From contig NZ_KB898046.1 in the NCBI RefSeq assembly GCF_000377345.1, forward strand, positions 1 to 64,000: 64,000 nt of DNA, in the 5' to 3' direction. Below are positions 16,679 through 25,520 of this stretch, piece by piece. The notes below the pieces were generated by a model that did no database searches, was not told the DNA's origin, and saw nothing but the letters and a program-made list of their open reading frames with translations. The stretch comes from Thioalkalivibrio sp. ALJ16. GTDB lineage: Bacteria; Pseudomonadota; Gammaproteobacteria; Ectothiorhodospirales; Ectothiorhodospiraceae. The number at the start of each line of letters is the position of its first letter. The stretch's first letter is position 1. Position numbers and translations under genes: made by a program.

Positions 16679-18508
16679 ATGAGTACCCCCGAGACCGGAT
16701 TCGACCCCAAGACCTTTCTGCAGACGCTGACGCAGTCGCCCGGTGTCTATCAGATGCTGGATGGCGCCGGTACGGTTCTTTATGTGGGCAAGGCGCGCAA
16801 CCTGAAAAGCCGCGTCGCCAGCTACTTCCGTGGCAGTGACGACCGCGGGCCGCGCATCCGCTCGATGGTGCGCCAGATCGCGGATATCCGCGTGGCGGTC
16901 ACGCACACCGAGGCCGAGGCGCTGCTGCTGGAGGCCAACCTGATCAAGCGTCACCGGCCGCGCTACAACGTGCTGCTGCGTGACGACAAGAGCTACCCCT
17001 ACATCTTTGTGTCCAGTCAAGAGTACCCGCGCCTCGGCTTCCACCGCGGCGCGAAGAAGAAGGGGGTGCGCTACTTCGGCCCGTATCCGTCGGCGGGCGC
17101 GGTCCGCGAGAGCCTGGCGCTGTTGCAGAAGCTGTTTCAGGTGCGTCAGTGCGAGGACAGCGTGTTCGCACATCGCTCGCGCCCCTGTCTGCAGTATCAG
17201 ATCGGGCGCTGCACCGCGCCCTGCGTGGATTACATCAGCCCCGAGGAGTACGCCCGCGACGTCGAGTCCTCGGTGCAGTTCCTGCAGGGCAAAAGCGATA
17301 CCGTGATCGCGGATCTGATGCAGCGCATGGAGGCCGCCTCGGAACGGCTGGACTTCGAGCATGCCGCCCGCCTGCGCGACCAGATCGCGCGGCTGCGCCA
17401 GATCTCGGAGCAGCAGTTCGTCGCCGGCGGTGAGGGCGAGGCCGATGTGTTCGCCCTGGCCCGCGCGGGCGGCACGGTGGCCGTGGAGATCTTCTTCGTG
17501 CGCGGCGGTCAGAACCTGGGCAATGCCGAGCTGTTTCCGAATGTGCCGGATGCCACCGAGACCGACGAGATCATGACCGCCGTGCTGGCGCAGTACTACG
17601 CCGAGCGCGAGCCGCCGGCACGGGTGCTGCTGTCGCACGCGCCCGACGGCGCCGAAGGCCTGGAGGCCTTCCTGGCCGAGCGCCGTAGCGGGCGCAAGGT
17701 CAGCCTGGCGTGGTCGCTGCGCGGTGAACGCGCGCGCTGGCTGGAGATGGCGCAGCGCAACGCGGAACTGGCTCTGAAAACGCGCGTGGCCAGCCAGGCC
17801 GGGCAGAGCGCGCGCCTGGATGCACTGACCGCCGCACTGAACCTGGAGTCCCCGCCCCGGCGCATGGAGTGCTTCGATATCTCGCATACCGGGGGCGAGG
17901 GCACCGTCGCCTCGTGCGTGGTGTTCGGGCCCGAGGGGCCCATCAAGTCGGATTACCGCCGATTCAACATCGAGGGCATCGAACCGGGGGACGACTATGC
18001 CGCGATGCACCAGGCCCTGAGCCGCCGCTTCGCGCGCCTGAAGAAGGGCGAGGGCCAGGAACCCGACATCCTGTTCATTGATGGGGGCAAGGGTCAGGTG
18101 ACCCAGGCCCTGAACGTGCTGGCGGATCTCGGCCTCGACCACATTCTGGTGGTCGGCGTAGCCAAGGGCGAGGAGCGCAAGCCGGGCATGGAAACCCTGA
18201 TATTGAGCGGTGTAGAGGCCCCCTCTATACTGCCCGCGCATTCGGGTGCGCTGCATTTGATCCAGCAGATCCGCGACGAGGCTCACCGCTTTGCGATCAC
18301 CGGGCACCGCGCCCGCCGTGCAAAGGCGCGCAAGGAGTCGACCCTGGAGGCGATCCCGGGGCTGGGTCCGAAACGGCGCAGCGCATTGCTGAAGCATTTT
18401 GGAGGCCTACGCGGGGTCAGTCGGGCCGGAGTCGAGGAGCTGGCCAAGGTGCCGGGGATCCATCGGCGTCTCGCGCAGTCGATCTACGACCAGTTTCACG
18501 AGAGTTAA
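16679..18508 (+). CDS. uvrC: UvrABC excinuclease subunit C
   Basis: 609 residues (E. coli 610). GIY-YIG nuclease (GVYQMLDGAGTVLYVGKARN) at about 20-40, Cys-rich segment, UVR motif (about 205-240), RNase H-like endonuclease domain (MECFDISHTGGEGTVASCVV; the FIDGGKGQ motif) and C-terminal tandem helix-hairpin-helix (IPGLGPKRRSALL, VPGIHRRLAQSI). It makes both incisions in nucleotide excision repair. The stop codon lies in the TTAA flanking the inverted-repeat element, which separates it from pgsA. Confidence 0.97.
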   Translation: MSTPETGFDPKTFLQTLTQSPGVYQMLDGAGTVLYVGKARNLKSRVASYFRGSDDRGPRIRSMVRQIADIRVAVTHTEAEALLLEANLIKRHRPRYNVLLRDDKSYPYIFVSSQEYPRLGFHRGAKKKGVRYFGPYPSAGAVRESLALLQKLFQVRQCEDSVFAHRSRPCLQYQIGRCTAPCVDYISPEEYARDVESSVQFLQGKSDTVIADLMQRMEAASERLDFEHAARLRDQIARLRQISEQQFVAGGEGEADVFALARAGGTVAVEIFFVRGGQNLGNAELFPNVPDATETDEIMTAVLAQYYAEREPPARVLLSHAPDGAEGLEAFLAERRSGRKVSLAWSLRGERARWLEMAQRNAELALKTRVASQAGQSARLDALTAALNLESPPRRMECFDISHTGGEGTVASCVVFGPEGPIKSDYRRFNIEGIEPGDDYAAMHQALSRRFARLKKGEGQEPDILFIDGGKGQVTQALNVLADLGLDHILVVGVAKGEERKPGMETLILSGVEAPSILPAHSGALHLIQQIRDEAHRFAITGHRARRAKARKESTLEAIPGLGPKRRSALLKHFGGLRGVSRAGVEELAKVPGIHRRLAQSIYDQFHES

Positions 18509-18759
18509 GGAACCACTGATTAATGTGCACGCTCGCGTTGGCACCTCAGGTTTTCCGAGATAAGGCGCGGTGCGCAGCCGGTAGTGGTTCTACCGGCAAG
18601 TGCCGCAACGCAGGATCGGGGAACCTGGGGTGCCAACCCCGAAGGGGCTCCGGCGTTGCGGTTCGCTTGTGCAGAATGACTGCACGGCGGTCACTGCCCA
18701 TTAAACGCACGCAAAAGCGACTCGAGCGCGAGCGTGCACATTAATCAGTGTTTCCTTAA
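18505..18759. mobile_element. Inverted-repeat element (MITE-like), intact copy 3
   Basis: The ends GGAACCACTGATTAATGTGC (from 18509) and the complement of the right end (to 18755) agree over 29 nt with one mismatch. Both sides are flanked by TTAA, a plausible 4-bp target duplication. It resembles copy 1 internally (hairpin GTAGTGGTTCTAC, then GCAGAATGACTGCAC). No coding capacity. It lies exactly between the uvrC stop and the pgsA start, an ancestrally adjacent pair. Confidence 0.85.
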
Positions 18760-18768
18760 GCTACTGAC

Positions 18769-19320
18769 ATGTTTCCCCAACTGCCCACCTGGCTGACCTG
18801 GTCGCGGATCGTAATGATCCCTCTGCTGGTGGCAGCGTTCTACGGCCTGTCGATGCCGCTTGCTGGCATCGTCGCGGCGGTGATCTTCGCCCTTGCGGGC
18901 GCCACCGACTGGCTGGATGGCTATCTGGCCCGGCGCTGGGAGGTGACCAGTCGGTTTGGGGCCTTCCTCGACCCGGTGGCGGACAAGCTGATCGTGGCCG
19001 CGGCACTGGTGCTGGTGGTGGACCACAACCCGGGGCTGGGCCTGGCGCTGGCGGCGATCGTGATCATCGGGCGCGAGATCGCGATTTCCGCGCTGCGCGA
19101 GTGGATGGCGGAGATTGGCGGAAGCGCGAAGGTCGCCGTGTCCTGGGTGGGCAAGGTCAAGACCACCGCGCAGATGGTGGCGATCTTCCTGCTGCTGTGG
19201 GCCGAGCCCATCGCTGGCCTGCCGACCTTTCGCATTGGCGAGTGGCTCCTGTATCTGGCAGCGGCCCTCACGCTGGTGTCGATGATCCAGTACATGCTGG
19301 CCGCCGCGAACAATCGCTGA
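18769..19320 (+). CDS. pgsA: CDP-diacylglycerol-glycerol-3-phosphate 3-phosphatidyltransferase
   Basis: 183 residues with the CDP-alcohol phosphotransferase motif running from DWLDGYLAR to GAFLDPVADK (about 45-68) and several membrane helices. Makes phosphatidylglycerol phosphate, and should be essential. The start matches family N-termini, yet no Shine-Dalgarno sequence is visible: the element ends only 9-14 nt upstream and seems to have displaced it. In E. coli uvrC-pgsA-glyW-cysT are contiguous; here the element and a diguanylate cyclase gene interrupt that order. Confidence 0.94.
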   Translation: MFPQLPTWLTWSRIVMIPLLVAAFYGLSMPLAGIVAAVIFALAGATDWLDGYLARRWEVTSRFGAFLDPVADKLIVAAALVLVVDHNPGLGLALAAIVIIGREIAISALREWMAEIGGSAKVAVSWVGKVKTTAQMVAIFLLLWAEPIAGLPTFRIGEWLLYLAAALTLVSMIQYMLAAANNR

Positions 19321-19467
19321 CCCGCCATTGCCTGGGCGCCGCCGGGCTTCTGCTTGGGCGCCGCCGGGCTTCCACCGTGCGGCGACATCGCTGCGCCGAG
19401 CGTTCCGCCTGGCCGCCGTTCGGCGATACACTGCGCGGATTGACCGCCTGTCGCCAGCGGAATACAC

Positions 19468-20817
19468 ATGCCCGATCCCCAGATCGATCTCGACAATATC
19501 CAGACGCTGGAGGCGCTTCAGGGTCTGCTTCCCGGCTTCGTGTACCAGCTGCGCAGGGAGCCTGACGGGCATTTCGTCTGCCCCTATGTCGGCAAGATGG
19601 CGGAGCGCTGGTTCGGCGTGGACCGGGAGGCGCTGAAGGTCGACGGCGCGCCTCTGCTGGACTGCATCCACCCGGACGACCGCGAGCGGGTCATGCGCTC
19701 CAGGATGGAGCCCGTGGAGCACGCGGAACCCTGGAGTATGGAGTTCCGTATGCGTTGTCACGGGGGCGGGGAGATGTGGCTGTCCGCCTACGACACCGTG
19801 CGCCGGCTCGATGACGGGGCGATCGTCTGGACCGGGTTTGCGGTCGAGGTAACCGAGCGCAAGCAACTGGAGGCTTCACTGCGTCAGAGCGAGGCGAAGT
19901 TTCGCGCCTTCGTGGAGACGGCCAGCGACGTGATCTATTCGCTACGCCCCGACGGTGTGCTGAGCTATGTATCGCCCAACTGGACCGAAAACCTCGGTTA
20001 CCCGATCAGCGCTGCCATCGACCACGCCATCGACGAGTACGTCTCGCCGGAGGACCTTCCGGCCTGCTACTCCTTTCTCGAGGGGATTGCCCGCACCGGG
20101 CAGAAAGCCTCGGGCATCGAATATCGTATCCGTCACCAGGATGGGCATTACCGCTGGCACACCAGCAACGTGTCGCCGGTGCTGGACGAGGAGGGCCGCG
20201 TCACCGAGTTTCTCGGTATCGCGCGCGATATCACCGAGCGCAAGGCAACCGAGGAGCAGATGCAGCGTCTGGCCCATTACGACCCGCTCACGGACCTGCC
20301 GAATCGCACCCTGTTTTACCAGATCCTCGAGCACGAACTGACGGGCGCGCGCCGTGCAGGGCAGCCGGTGGCCCTGATGTTCGTGGACCTCGACGAGTTC
20401 AAGCCGGTAAACGATCAGTACGGTCACGCGGTGGGGGATCTCCTGTTGCGGCAGGTGGCGCAGCGTATGACGGGTGCGATACGCGAAAGCGACGTGGTCG
20501 GGCGCATTGCCGGTGACGAGTTTGTGGTGATGCTGCCGCGCTTCCAGTCGATCCAGGAGAGCCGGGCGCAGGCTGCCGTGGTGGGCGAGAAGATCCGCAC
20601 CGCCCTGGCGGGGCCGTTTGACTGCGACGGGGTCGAGGTGCGCATTTCCTGCAGTATCGGGATCGCGCTGTTCCCGCTGGATGCCGACGATGGCCCGGCA
20701 TTATCGCGGGCGGCCGATGCGGCGATGTATGTGGCCAAGAACGCCGGGCGCAATCAGGTGGTCGTGTATGACCGTGCGGTGCACGATTCCGGAGTCGTTG
20801 GATACCGTGGGTATTGA
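19468..20817 (+). CDS. PAS-PAS-GGDEF diguanylate cyclase
   Basis: 449 residues, no membrane segment. Two PAS domains (about 10-135 and 140-265, each ending in a TERK linker) precede a GGDEF domain (about 275-440). The active-site motif is AGDEF rather than GGDEF, with an RESD inhibitory I-site five residues before it. AGDEF enzymes can be active, so c-di-GMP synthesis is likely but not certain. The PAS domains suggest a redox, light or small-ligand input. Its stop codon overlaps the -35 box of the tRNA-Gly promoter. Confidence 0.88.
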   Translation: MPDPQIDLDNIQTLEALQGLLPGFVYQLRREPDGHFVCPYVGKMAERWFGVDREALKVDGAPLLDCIHPDDRERVMRSRMEPVEHAEPWSMEFRMRCHGGGEMWLSAYDTVRRLDDGAIVWTGFAVEVTERKQLEASLRQSEAKFRAFVETASDVIYSLRPDGVLSYVSPNWTENLGYPISAAIDHAIDEYVSPEDLPACYSFLEGIARTGQKASGIEYRIRHQDGHYRWHTSNVSPVLDEEGRVTEFLGIARDITERKATEEQMQRLAHYDPLTDLPNRTLFYQILEHELTGARRAGQPVALMFVDLDEFKPVNDQYGHAVGDLLLRQVAQRMTGAIRESDVVGRIAGDEFVVMLPRFQSIQESRAQAAVVGEKIRTALAGPFDCDGVEVRISCSIGIALFPLDADDGPALSRAADAAMYVAKNAGRNQVVVYDRAVHDSGVVGYRGY

Positions 20818-20841
20818 CGTGCCCGTAATCTGCGGTAGAAT
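20814..20841 (+). promoter_or_regulatory. Promoter of the tRNA-Gly/tRNA-Cys operon
   Basis: TTGACG (20814-20819), 16-bp spacer, TAGAAT (20836-20841), then a GC-rich discriminator (ACGCGCC) typical of stringently controlled stable-RNA promoters. The TGA stop of the preceding gene sits inside the -35 hexamer. Confidence 0.8.
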
Positions 20842-20859
20842 ACGCGCCGTTAGTGAAGA

Positions 20860-20935
20860 GCGGGAATAGCTCAGCTGGTAGAGCACAACCTTGCCAAGGT
20901 TGGGGTCGCGAGTTCGAATCTCGTTTCCCGCTCCA
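20860..20935 (+). tRNA. tRNA-Gly (GCC)
   Basis: Full cloverleaf: acceptor GCGGGAA/TTCCCGC, D-arm AGCTCAGCTGGTAGAGC, anticodon loop TTGCCAA (GCC), T-arm with TTCGAAT, and encoded CCA. 76 nt. Position next to pgsA and tRNA-Cys follows the E. coli glyW-cysT order. Confidence 0.97.
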
Positions 20936-20949
20936 ACAGATTCCTGAAA

Positions 20950-20970
20950 CCCCGGTTCGGCCGGGGTTTT
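20950..20970 (+). terminator. Hairpin between tRNA-Gly and tRNA-Cys
   Basis: CCCCGG-TTCGG-CCGGGG followed by TTTTCTGTTT resembles an intrinsic terminator. It could alternatively be a processing hairpin within a tRNA-Gly/tRNA-Cys precursor, as no separate promoter for tRNA-Cys is obvious. Confidence 0.65.
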
Positions 20971-21025
20971 CTGTTTCGGCCACTGGAGAGGCGCAGGCCC
21001 TTCCGGTCCGGAACCCGCCGTTCAA

Positions 21026-21099
21026 GGCTGGGTGGCAGAGTGGTTATGCAGCGGACTGCAAATCCGTGTACGCCGGTTCGATTCCGACCCCAGCCTCCA
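21026..21099 (+). tRNA. tRNA-Cys (GCA)
   Basis: Cloverleaf from GGCTGGG to CCAGCC-TCCA, anticodon loop CTGCAAA (GCA), T-loop TTCGATT, encoded CCA; 74 nt. Confidence 0.97.
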
Positions 21100-21112
21100 T
21101 TGCAGCATCTGT

Positions 21113-21140
21113 ACAGGGCCGCCCTCCGGGGCGGCCCTGT
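21113..21140 (+). terminator. Terminator after tRNA-Cys
   Basis: Perfect stem CAGGGCCGCCC / GGGCGGCCCTG with a TCCG loop, followed by GCGTTTGGGTGTTGTTG. Placed 14 nt after the tRNA. Confidence 0.75.
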
Positions 21141-21247
21141 GCGTTTGGGTGTTGTTGTCCGCAGACGCCGCAGCGGGCATCCTCGGGGCGGTCGTGCCCA
21201 ATCATATGGGGCAGCAGGTGCCGTAGTGTTTTCCTTGGGATGAATTG

Positions 21248-22357
21248 ATGCAGGAAGAGGCAACCGGCGGGGCGCAGTTCGATGCGGCGCAGTTGATGGC
21301 GCGCAAGCGCGTCGTGTACCTGGTGGCGCTGGCCGGTGGCATTGCGATCTTCCTGCTGAGCTGGCTGATCCGCGGCCCGGACGATCCCTTCCTGACCTAC
21401 CTGTATCCCGCGTTCGCGGCTCTGCTGGCGGTGTTCTGGCTCGGACTGTGGCGCTATCCCGAAGCGCTGGCGCGGCTGGAGCCCTGGATGCTGGGGCTGG
21501 TTGCGGTGATCATCCTCGGCCGCCTGGCCTGGCATTTCCACGCCGGCGGCCCGGTGGATGACCATCTGCTGGTACTGGCCGGGGGGCACTACTGGGCGGT
21601 CGGGATCGTGATCCTGGCCGCCTTTGTAATGCTGGAGCATCGCCAGGGACTGTGGGCGGGGCTTGCGATCCTCGTACTGGCCACGGCCATTGCCGTCACC
21701 GGCGTGGCCGGAGAGGTCATGCGGGATGAGGTTTCCACCCAGTCGCTGGTCTACCTGCTGCGCGTGCACCTGTTCCTGGGGGTGCTGCTGGTGCTGGCCA
21801 GCATTGCGACCTCCATGCGCGACACCGTCAAGGATGCGCTGGTGCGTTCCGAGGTGATGGCCCGGGCCGCCCGTACCGATGCCCTGACCGGGCTCGCCAA
21901 CCGCCGTGCGGCCGAGGCCTTTCTGCAGCGCCAGGCCGCTGCGGTCGAGCGCTACGGCCGGCCGGTCGCCGTGATCAGCATGGACATCGACCATTTCAAG
22001 GCGGTCAACGATACCCACGGCCATGCCAGGGGCGACGCAGTAATAGCCGGCGTCGCGCAGCGTCTGCAGGACAGCGTGCGCGAGCCGGATCTGGTGGCGC
22101 GCTGGTGCGGCGAGGAGTTCCTGATCGTGGCCCCGGAGATCAGCGCAGCAAAGGCCCGGCATCTGGCCGAACGCTGCCGGGAGGCGATTGCGCGTGCTTC
22201 CATCGCGGGTGTCGCGGTGACCGGTTCGTTCGGCATCACCGCGTTTCGCCCCGGCGACTCCCTGGACGCGGTGCTCGGGCGCGCCGACAACATGATGTAT
22301 CAGGCCAAGCAACACGGCCGTGACTGTGTGTTTCACGAGCAGGAAAACCCCACCTGA
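21248..22357 (+). CDS. Membrane diguanylate cyclase
   Basis: 369 residues from ATG 21248. Five to six hydrophobic helices (about 20-195) without a large periplasmic loop precede a GGDEF domain (about 205-365). The active-site motif reads CGEEF (RWCGEEF), with the first glycine replaced by cysteine; an REPD I-site lies five residues upstream. Activity is plausible, since GGEEF-type variants work, but the Cys is unusual. The stop overlaps by one base (TGATG) an ATG of the next open frame, so the two genes may be co-transcribed. Confidence 0.85.
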   Translation: MQEEATGGAQFDAAQLMARKRVVYLVALAGGIAIFLLSWLIRGPDDPFLTYLYPAFAALLAVFWLGLWRYPEALARLEPWMLGLVAVIILGRLAWHFHAGGPVDDHLLVLAGGHYWAVGIVILAAFVMLEHRQGLWAGLAILVLATAIAVTGVAGEVMRDEVSTQSLVYLLRVHLFLGVLLVLASIATSMRDTVKDALVRSEVMARAARTDALTGLANRRAAEAFLQRQAAAVERYGRPVAVISMDIDHFKAVNDTHGHARGDAVIAGVAQRLQDSVREPDLVARWCGEEFLIVAPEISAAKARHLAERCREAIARASIAGVAVTGSFGITAFRPGDSLDAVLGRADNMMYQAKQHGRDCVFHEQENPT

Positions 22358-22452
22358 TGGCTGCGCGGGCGAGCCCGTACCCGTTTTCGGGCAGGCATGC
22401 CGCAGGCGTGGCACTATGCCCAAGTGGGTCGCAGCGGGGGGAGTGGGTGAGC

Positions 22453-25047
22453 GTGTCGTTCCGAACAGCAGGGCAGCGCAGGGCGGGCATGCCGGGCCAC
22501 AAGCCCTGGCTGTCGCCCCGCGGGTGGTCGGCGGGTGCCCTGCTGGCGTTGCTGTTACTGGTGCTGGCTTCGGTAGCGAACTCGGCGCAGGCCGGTTCCG
22601 AGCTTCGCGTGGGGCTGTACCAGAACGCGCCGAAGGTCAGCATAACCGAGCGCGGCGAGCCGGCCGGCGCCTTCGTGCTGCTGCTGGATGCCATTGCGCG
22701 GCGCGAGCACTGGAAGATCGAGTACATCCCGTGCGAGTGGGCGCAGTGCCTGGACGATCTGCGCGCGGGCCGGCTGGATCTGATGCCGGATGTCGCCCTG
22801 ACCGATGCGCGCCGGGAACTGCTGGAGTTTCACCAGATCCCGGTCGTGCACGGCTGGAGCCAGGTCTACGGGCCACCCCAGTCGGGTCACAGTCAGCTGG
22901 AAGACCTGTCCGGCGTGCGCATCGCGGTGCTGGAGGGCTCGGTGCAGGAGGCCCACCTGCGCCAGCAGCAGATGGCCGGTGTGATCGAGGCTCTCGAACT
23001 CGTGACCCTCGGAAGCCTCGAGTCCGTGCTGGCCTCGGTGCAGACGGGGGAGGCCGATGTGGCCGTCAGCAACAACTTCTATGGCCGTCGCCATTCCCTG
23101 CTGCACGGCCTGGTGGAGACGCCGATCACCTTCGGCCAGGTCGGGCTGTACTACGCTGCCGCACCCGGCCAGCAGACCGAGCGCCTGGCCATCATCGATG
23201 CCTACCTTGAGCGCTGGAAGCCGCTGGCGGATTCCCCCTACCAGCACGCGATGGACGCCACCCTGCTGACCCCCGAGCGCCCCGGCCTGCCGGACTGGGT
23301 AGGCTGGACGCTGCTGCTATCCGCCATCCTCGTGCTGTTGCTGGCCCTGGCCGGCGTGGTGCTGCGCTGGCAGGTGCGCCACCGCACGCGCGAGCTGCGG
23401 GCCGTGAATCAGCGCCTGGAGCATCTGCTCGACAGCGGGCCTACCGTGATCTATCAGCTGCGCGGGACGGATTTTCGCCCGGTGTGGGTCAGCCGCAATA
23501 TCGAGCGGGTGTTCGGCGTGGAGCCGGAAGTGGCCCTGCGCCCGGGCTGGTTGGAGCAGCAGCTCCACCCGGAAGACCGGGTTACGGCACAGCGGGAAAA
23601 TGGCCGGGTGCTGGAGGATGGCGAGCTGGTGCGCGAACTGCGGGTCTTCGATGGCTGGGGCAAGCTGCGCCATGTGCGCGACGAGATGCGTCTGATCCCG
23701 GGGCGCGGCGAGCCCGAGATCGTCGGCGTGTGGACCGACCTCACCGCCAGCGTGGAGCAGAAAGAGCGGCTGCGGCAGCTATCGCATTACGATGACCGCA
23801 CCGGCTTGCCGAACCGTGTGCTCCTGCACGACCGGCTTGGGCATACCGTGGAGCGGGGCCTGGCTGACGGCCGCACGCGCTGGCTGATCCTGATGGACCT
23901 GGACCGGTTCCGCAACGTGAACGAGACGCTGGGCACCGCGGCCGGGGATGCCGTGCTCCAGGGCATTGCGCAGCGTCTTGGGCACCGGTTGACGCCGCAG
24001 GACACGGTCGCCCGCGTCGGGGCGGACGAGTTCTGCCTGATTGTCGAAAGCCTGCCCGACACCTCGGCGGATGCGTTCGTACAGGGCTTGATGGAGGCCT
24101 TGCGTACGCCGTTCGAGGTGGCCGGGCGCTCGCTGGTGATGACTGCAAGCATCGGGCTGGCGGTGTTTCCCGAGCACGGCCGCACCCGCGATGAACTGCT
24201 GACCGCCGCCGAACTGGCAATGGGGGAGGCACGCCGGCGTGGCGGCGACCACTGGTGCGTCTACCAGGCCGAGCTGGGCACGCTGACCGAGCACCGCCTG
24301 TTCCTGGAGAACGACCTGCGCCAGGCGATCACGCAGCGCGAGTTCGTGCTGCACTACCAGCCGCAGTTCGACCTTGCCAGCGGGGCCTGCGTGGGGGTCG
24401 AGGCCCTGGTGCGCTGGGTCCACCCGCAACGGGGCATGGTCTCGCCGGCCGAGTTCATCCCGCTGGCGGAGGAGACCGGGCTCATCCAGTCGATTGACCG
24501 CTGGGTTCTGGAGGCCGCCTGTGAACAGCTGGCCGCATGGGATGCCGAAGGGCGCGATATCCCGGTGATCGCGATCAACCTGTCCGCGCGCGACCTGCAT
24601 GACGAGGGCCTGGTCGCCACCATCCGCGAGACCGTGGAGCGCTTCGGCATCGCCCCGGCACGCCTGGAGGTGGAACTGACCGAGACCATGATCATGGAGT
24701 ACCCGGAGCGTGCGCTGTCCATCCTGCGACGCCTGGATACCCTGGGCGTGCGCCTGGCCATGGATGACTTCGGTTCCGGCTATTCCAACCTGGCGCACCT
24801 GCGCCGGCTCCCGCTGCATCGCCTCAAGGTCGACCAGTCCCTGGTGCGCGATATCGGCCACTCCCGCCACAACGAATCCATCATCCGCGCGATCATCGCA
24901 CTCGCCGCCGCCCTGGAACTGGACCTCATCGCGGAAGGCGTGGAAGAAGAGGCCCAGCGCGCCTTCCTGCTGCGCGAAGGCTGCGCCATCGGCCAGGGCT
25001 TCCTGCTCGGCCGCCCACGCCCCGCCAGCGACCTGTTCCAGAACTGA
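22453..25047 (+). CDS. Periplasmic-binding-domain - PAS - GGDEF - EAL protein
   Basis: About 864 residues from the GTG at 22453, which has GGAG 9 nt upstream; other possible starts are 22357, 22447 and 22489. Signal sequence (ALLALLLLVLASVANSAQAG), then a family-3 solute-binding domain (SELRVGLYQNAPKVSI), one membrane helix (WTLLLSAILVLLLALAGVVL), a PAS domain, GGDEF and EAL domains. The GGDEF motif is degenerate (GADEF) and has no I-site, while EAL keeps VEALVRW, ELTETM and DDFGSGYSNL. It is therefore probably a phosphodiesterase whose activity responds to a periplasmic amino-acid-like ligand. Confidence 0.86.
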   Translation: MSFRTAGQRRAGMPGHKPWLSPRGWSAGALLALLLLVLASVANSAQAGSELRVGLYQNAPKVSITERGEPAGAFVLLLDAIARREHWKIEYIPCEWAQCLDDLRAGRLDLMPDVALTDARRELLEFHQIPVVHGWSQVYGPPQSGHSQLEDLSGVRIAVLEGSVQEAHLRQQQMAGVIEALELVTLGSLESVLASVQTGEADVAVSNNFYGRRHSLLHGLVETPITFGQVGLYYAAAPGQQTERLAIIDAYLERWKPLADSPYQHAMDATLLTPERPGLPDWVGWTLLLSAILVLLLALAGVVLRWQVRHRTRELRAVNQRLEHLLDSGPTVIYQLRGTDFRPVWVSRNIERVFGVEPEVALRPGWLEQQLHPEDRVTAQRENGRVLEDGELVRELRVFDGWGKLRHVRDEMRLIPGRGEPEIVGVWTDLTASVEQKERLRQLSHYDDRTGLPNRVLLHDRLGHTVERGLADGRTRWLILMDLDRFRNVNETLGTAAGDAVLQGIAQRLGHRLTPQDTVARVGADEFCLIVESLPDTSADAFVQGLMEALRTPFEVAGRSLVMTASIGLAVFPEHGRTRDELLTAAELAMGEARRRGGDHWCVYQAELGTLTEHRLFLENDLRQAITQREFVLHYQPQFDLASGACVGVEALVRWVHPQRGMVSPAEFIPLAEETGLIQSIDRWVLEAACEQLAAWDAEGRDIPVIAINLSARDLHDEGLVATIRETVERFGIAPARLEVELTETMIMEYPERALSILRRLDTLGVRLAMDDFGSGYSNLAHLRRLPLHRLKVDQSLVRDIGHSRHNESIIRAIIALAAALELDLIAEGVEEEAQRAFLLREGCAIGQGFLLGRPRPASDLFQN

Positions 25048-25098
25048 CGCGCCGGCTGCGCGATGTACTGAAGGGTCAGGCGTTCTCGCCTGCCCCAA

Positions 25099-25124
25099 GT
25101 GGGAGCGGCCTCGGCCGCGAAGCC
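25099..25124 (+). repeat. Diverged REP element (TGTGGGAGCG type)
   Basis: AGTGGGAGCGGCCTCGGCCG then CGAAGC is a variant of the REP consensus with GCGGCC/GGCCGC arms. It lies in the gene-free stretch 25048-25520, which otherwise holds the repeats described at 25370 and scattered GTGGGTGTCC-like units (25270, 25425). Confidence 0.6.
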
Positions 25125-25369
25125 CCCGCCCAAGCCGGACCTGCCCAAACTGCCGGGTGTATCAGCGAATCCAGCCTCTGGCAATAAAATGCCCGACCGC
25201 GCGCCGGTGCTCGGGGAACCAAAAGTAAATGTGTCCCCCGTTGCCCCGCTGGCGAATTGGGCCCAGCAAAAAAGTGCGTGTCCTAAGAGAACGCACCCAC
25301 CCACCGGTCATCCCGGAAACCGCGCAGCGGTTATCCGGGATCTGGGTGATTGGGGCTGCCTCGACGCGG

Positions 25370-25405
25370 GAGATCCCGGCTCTTCGCCGCGCTCCGGCCG
25401 GGATG
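25370..25405 (+). repeat. Hairpin repeat GATCCCGGCTCTTCGC, copy 1
   Basis: GAGATCCCGGCTCTTCGCCG followed by a complementary CCGGGAT arm forms a hairpin. Two more copies occur at 30004 and 31044, all within the 25-31 kb accessory region. Confidence 0.65.
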
Positions 25406-25520
25406 GCAGGGCTGGGGTGACGCCAAAGTGGATGTCCTCCAGAATTGAAATCTCCCGGCCTCGATGGCACAGAGTGTCTGCGAATCCCGGCCGTTGGTGT
25501 CTGTATTGCTGTCGACGGTG

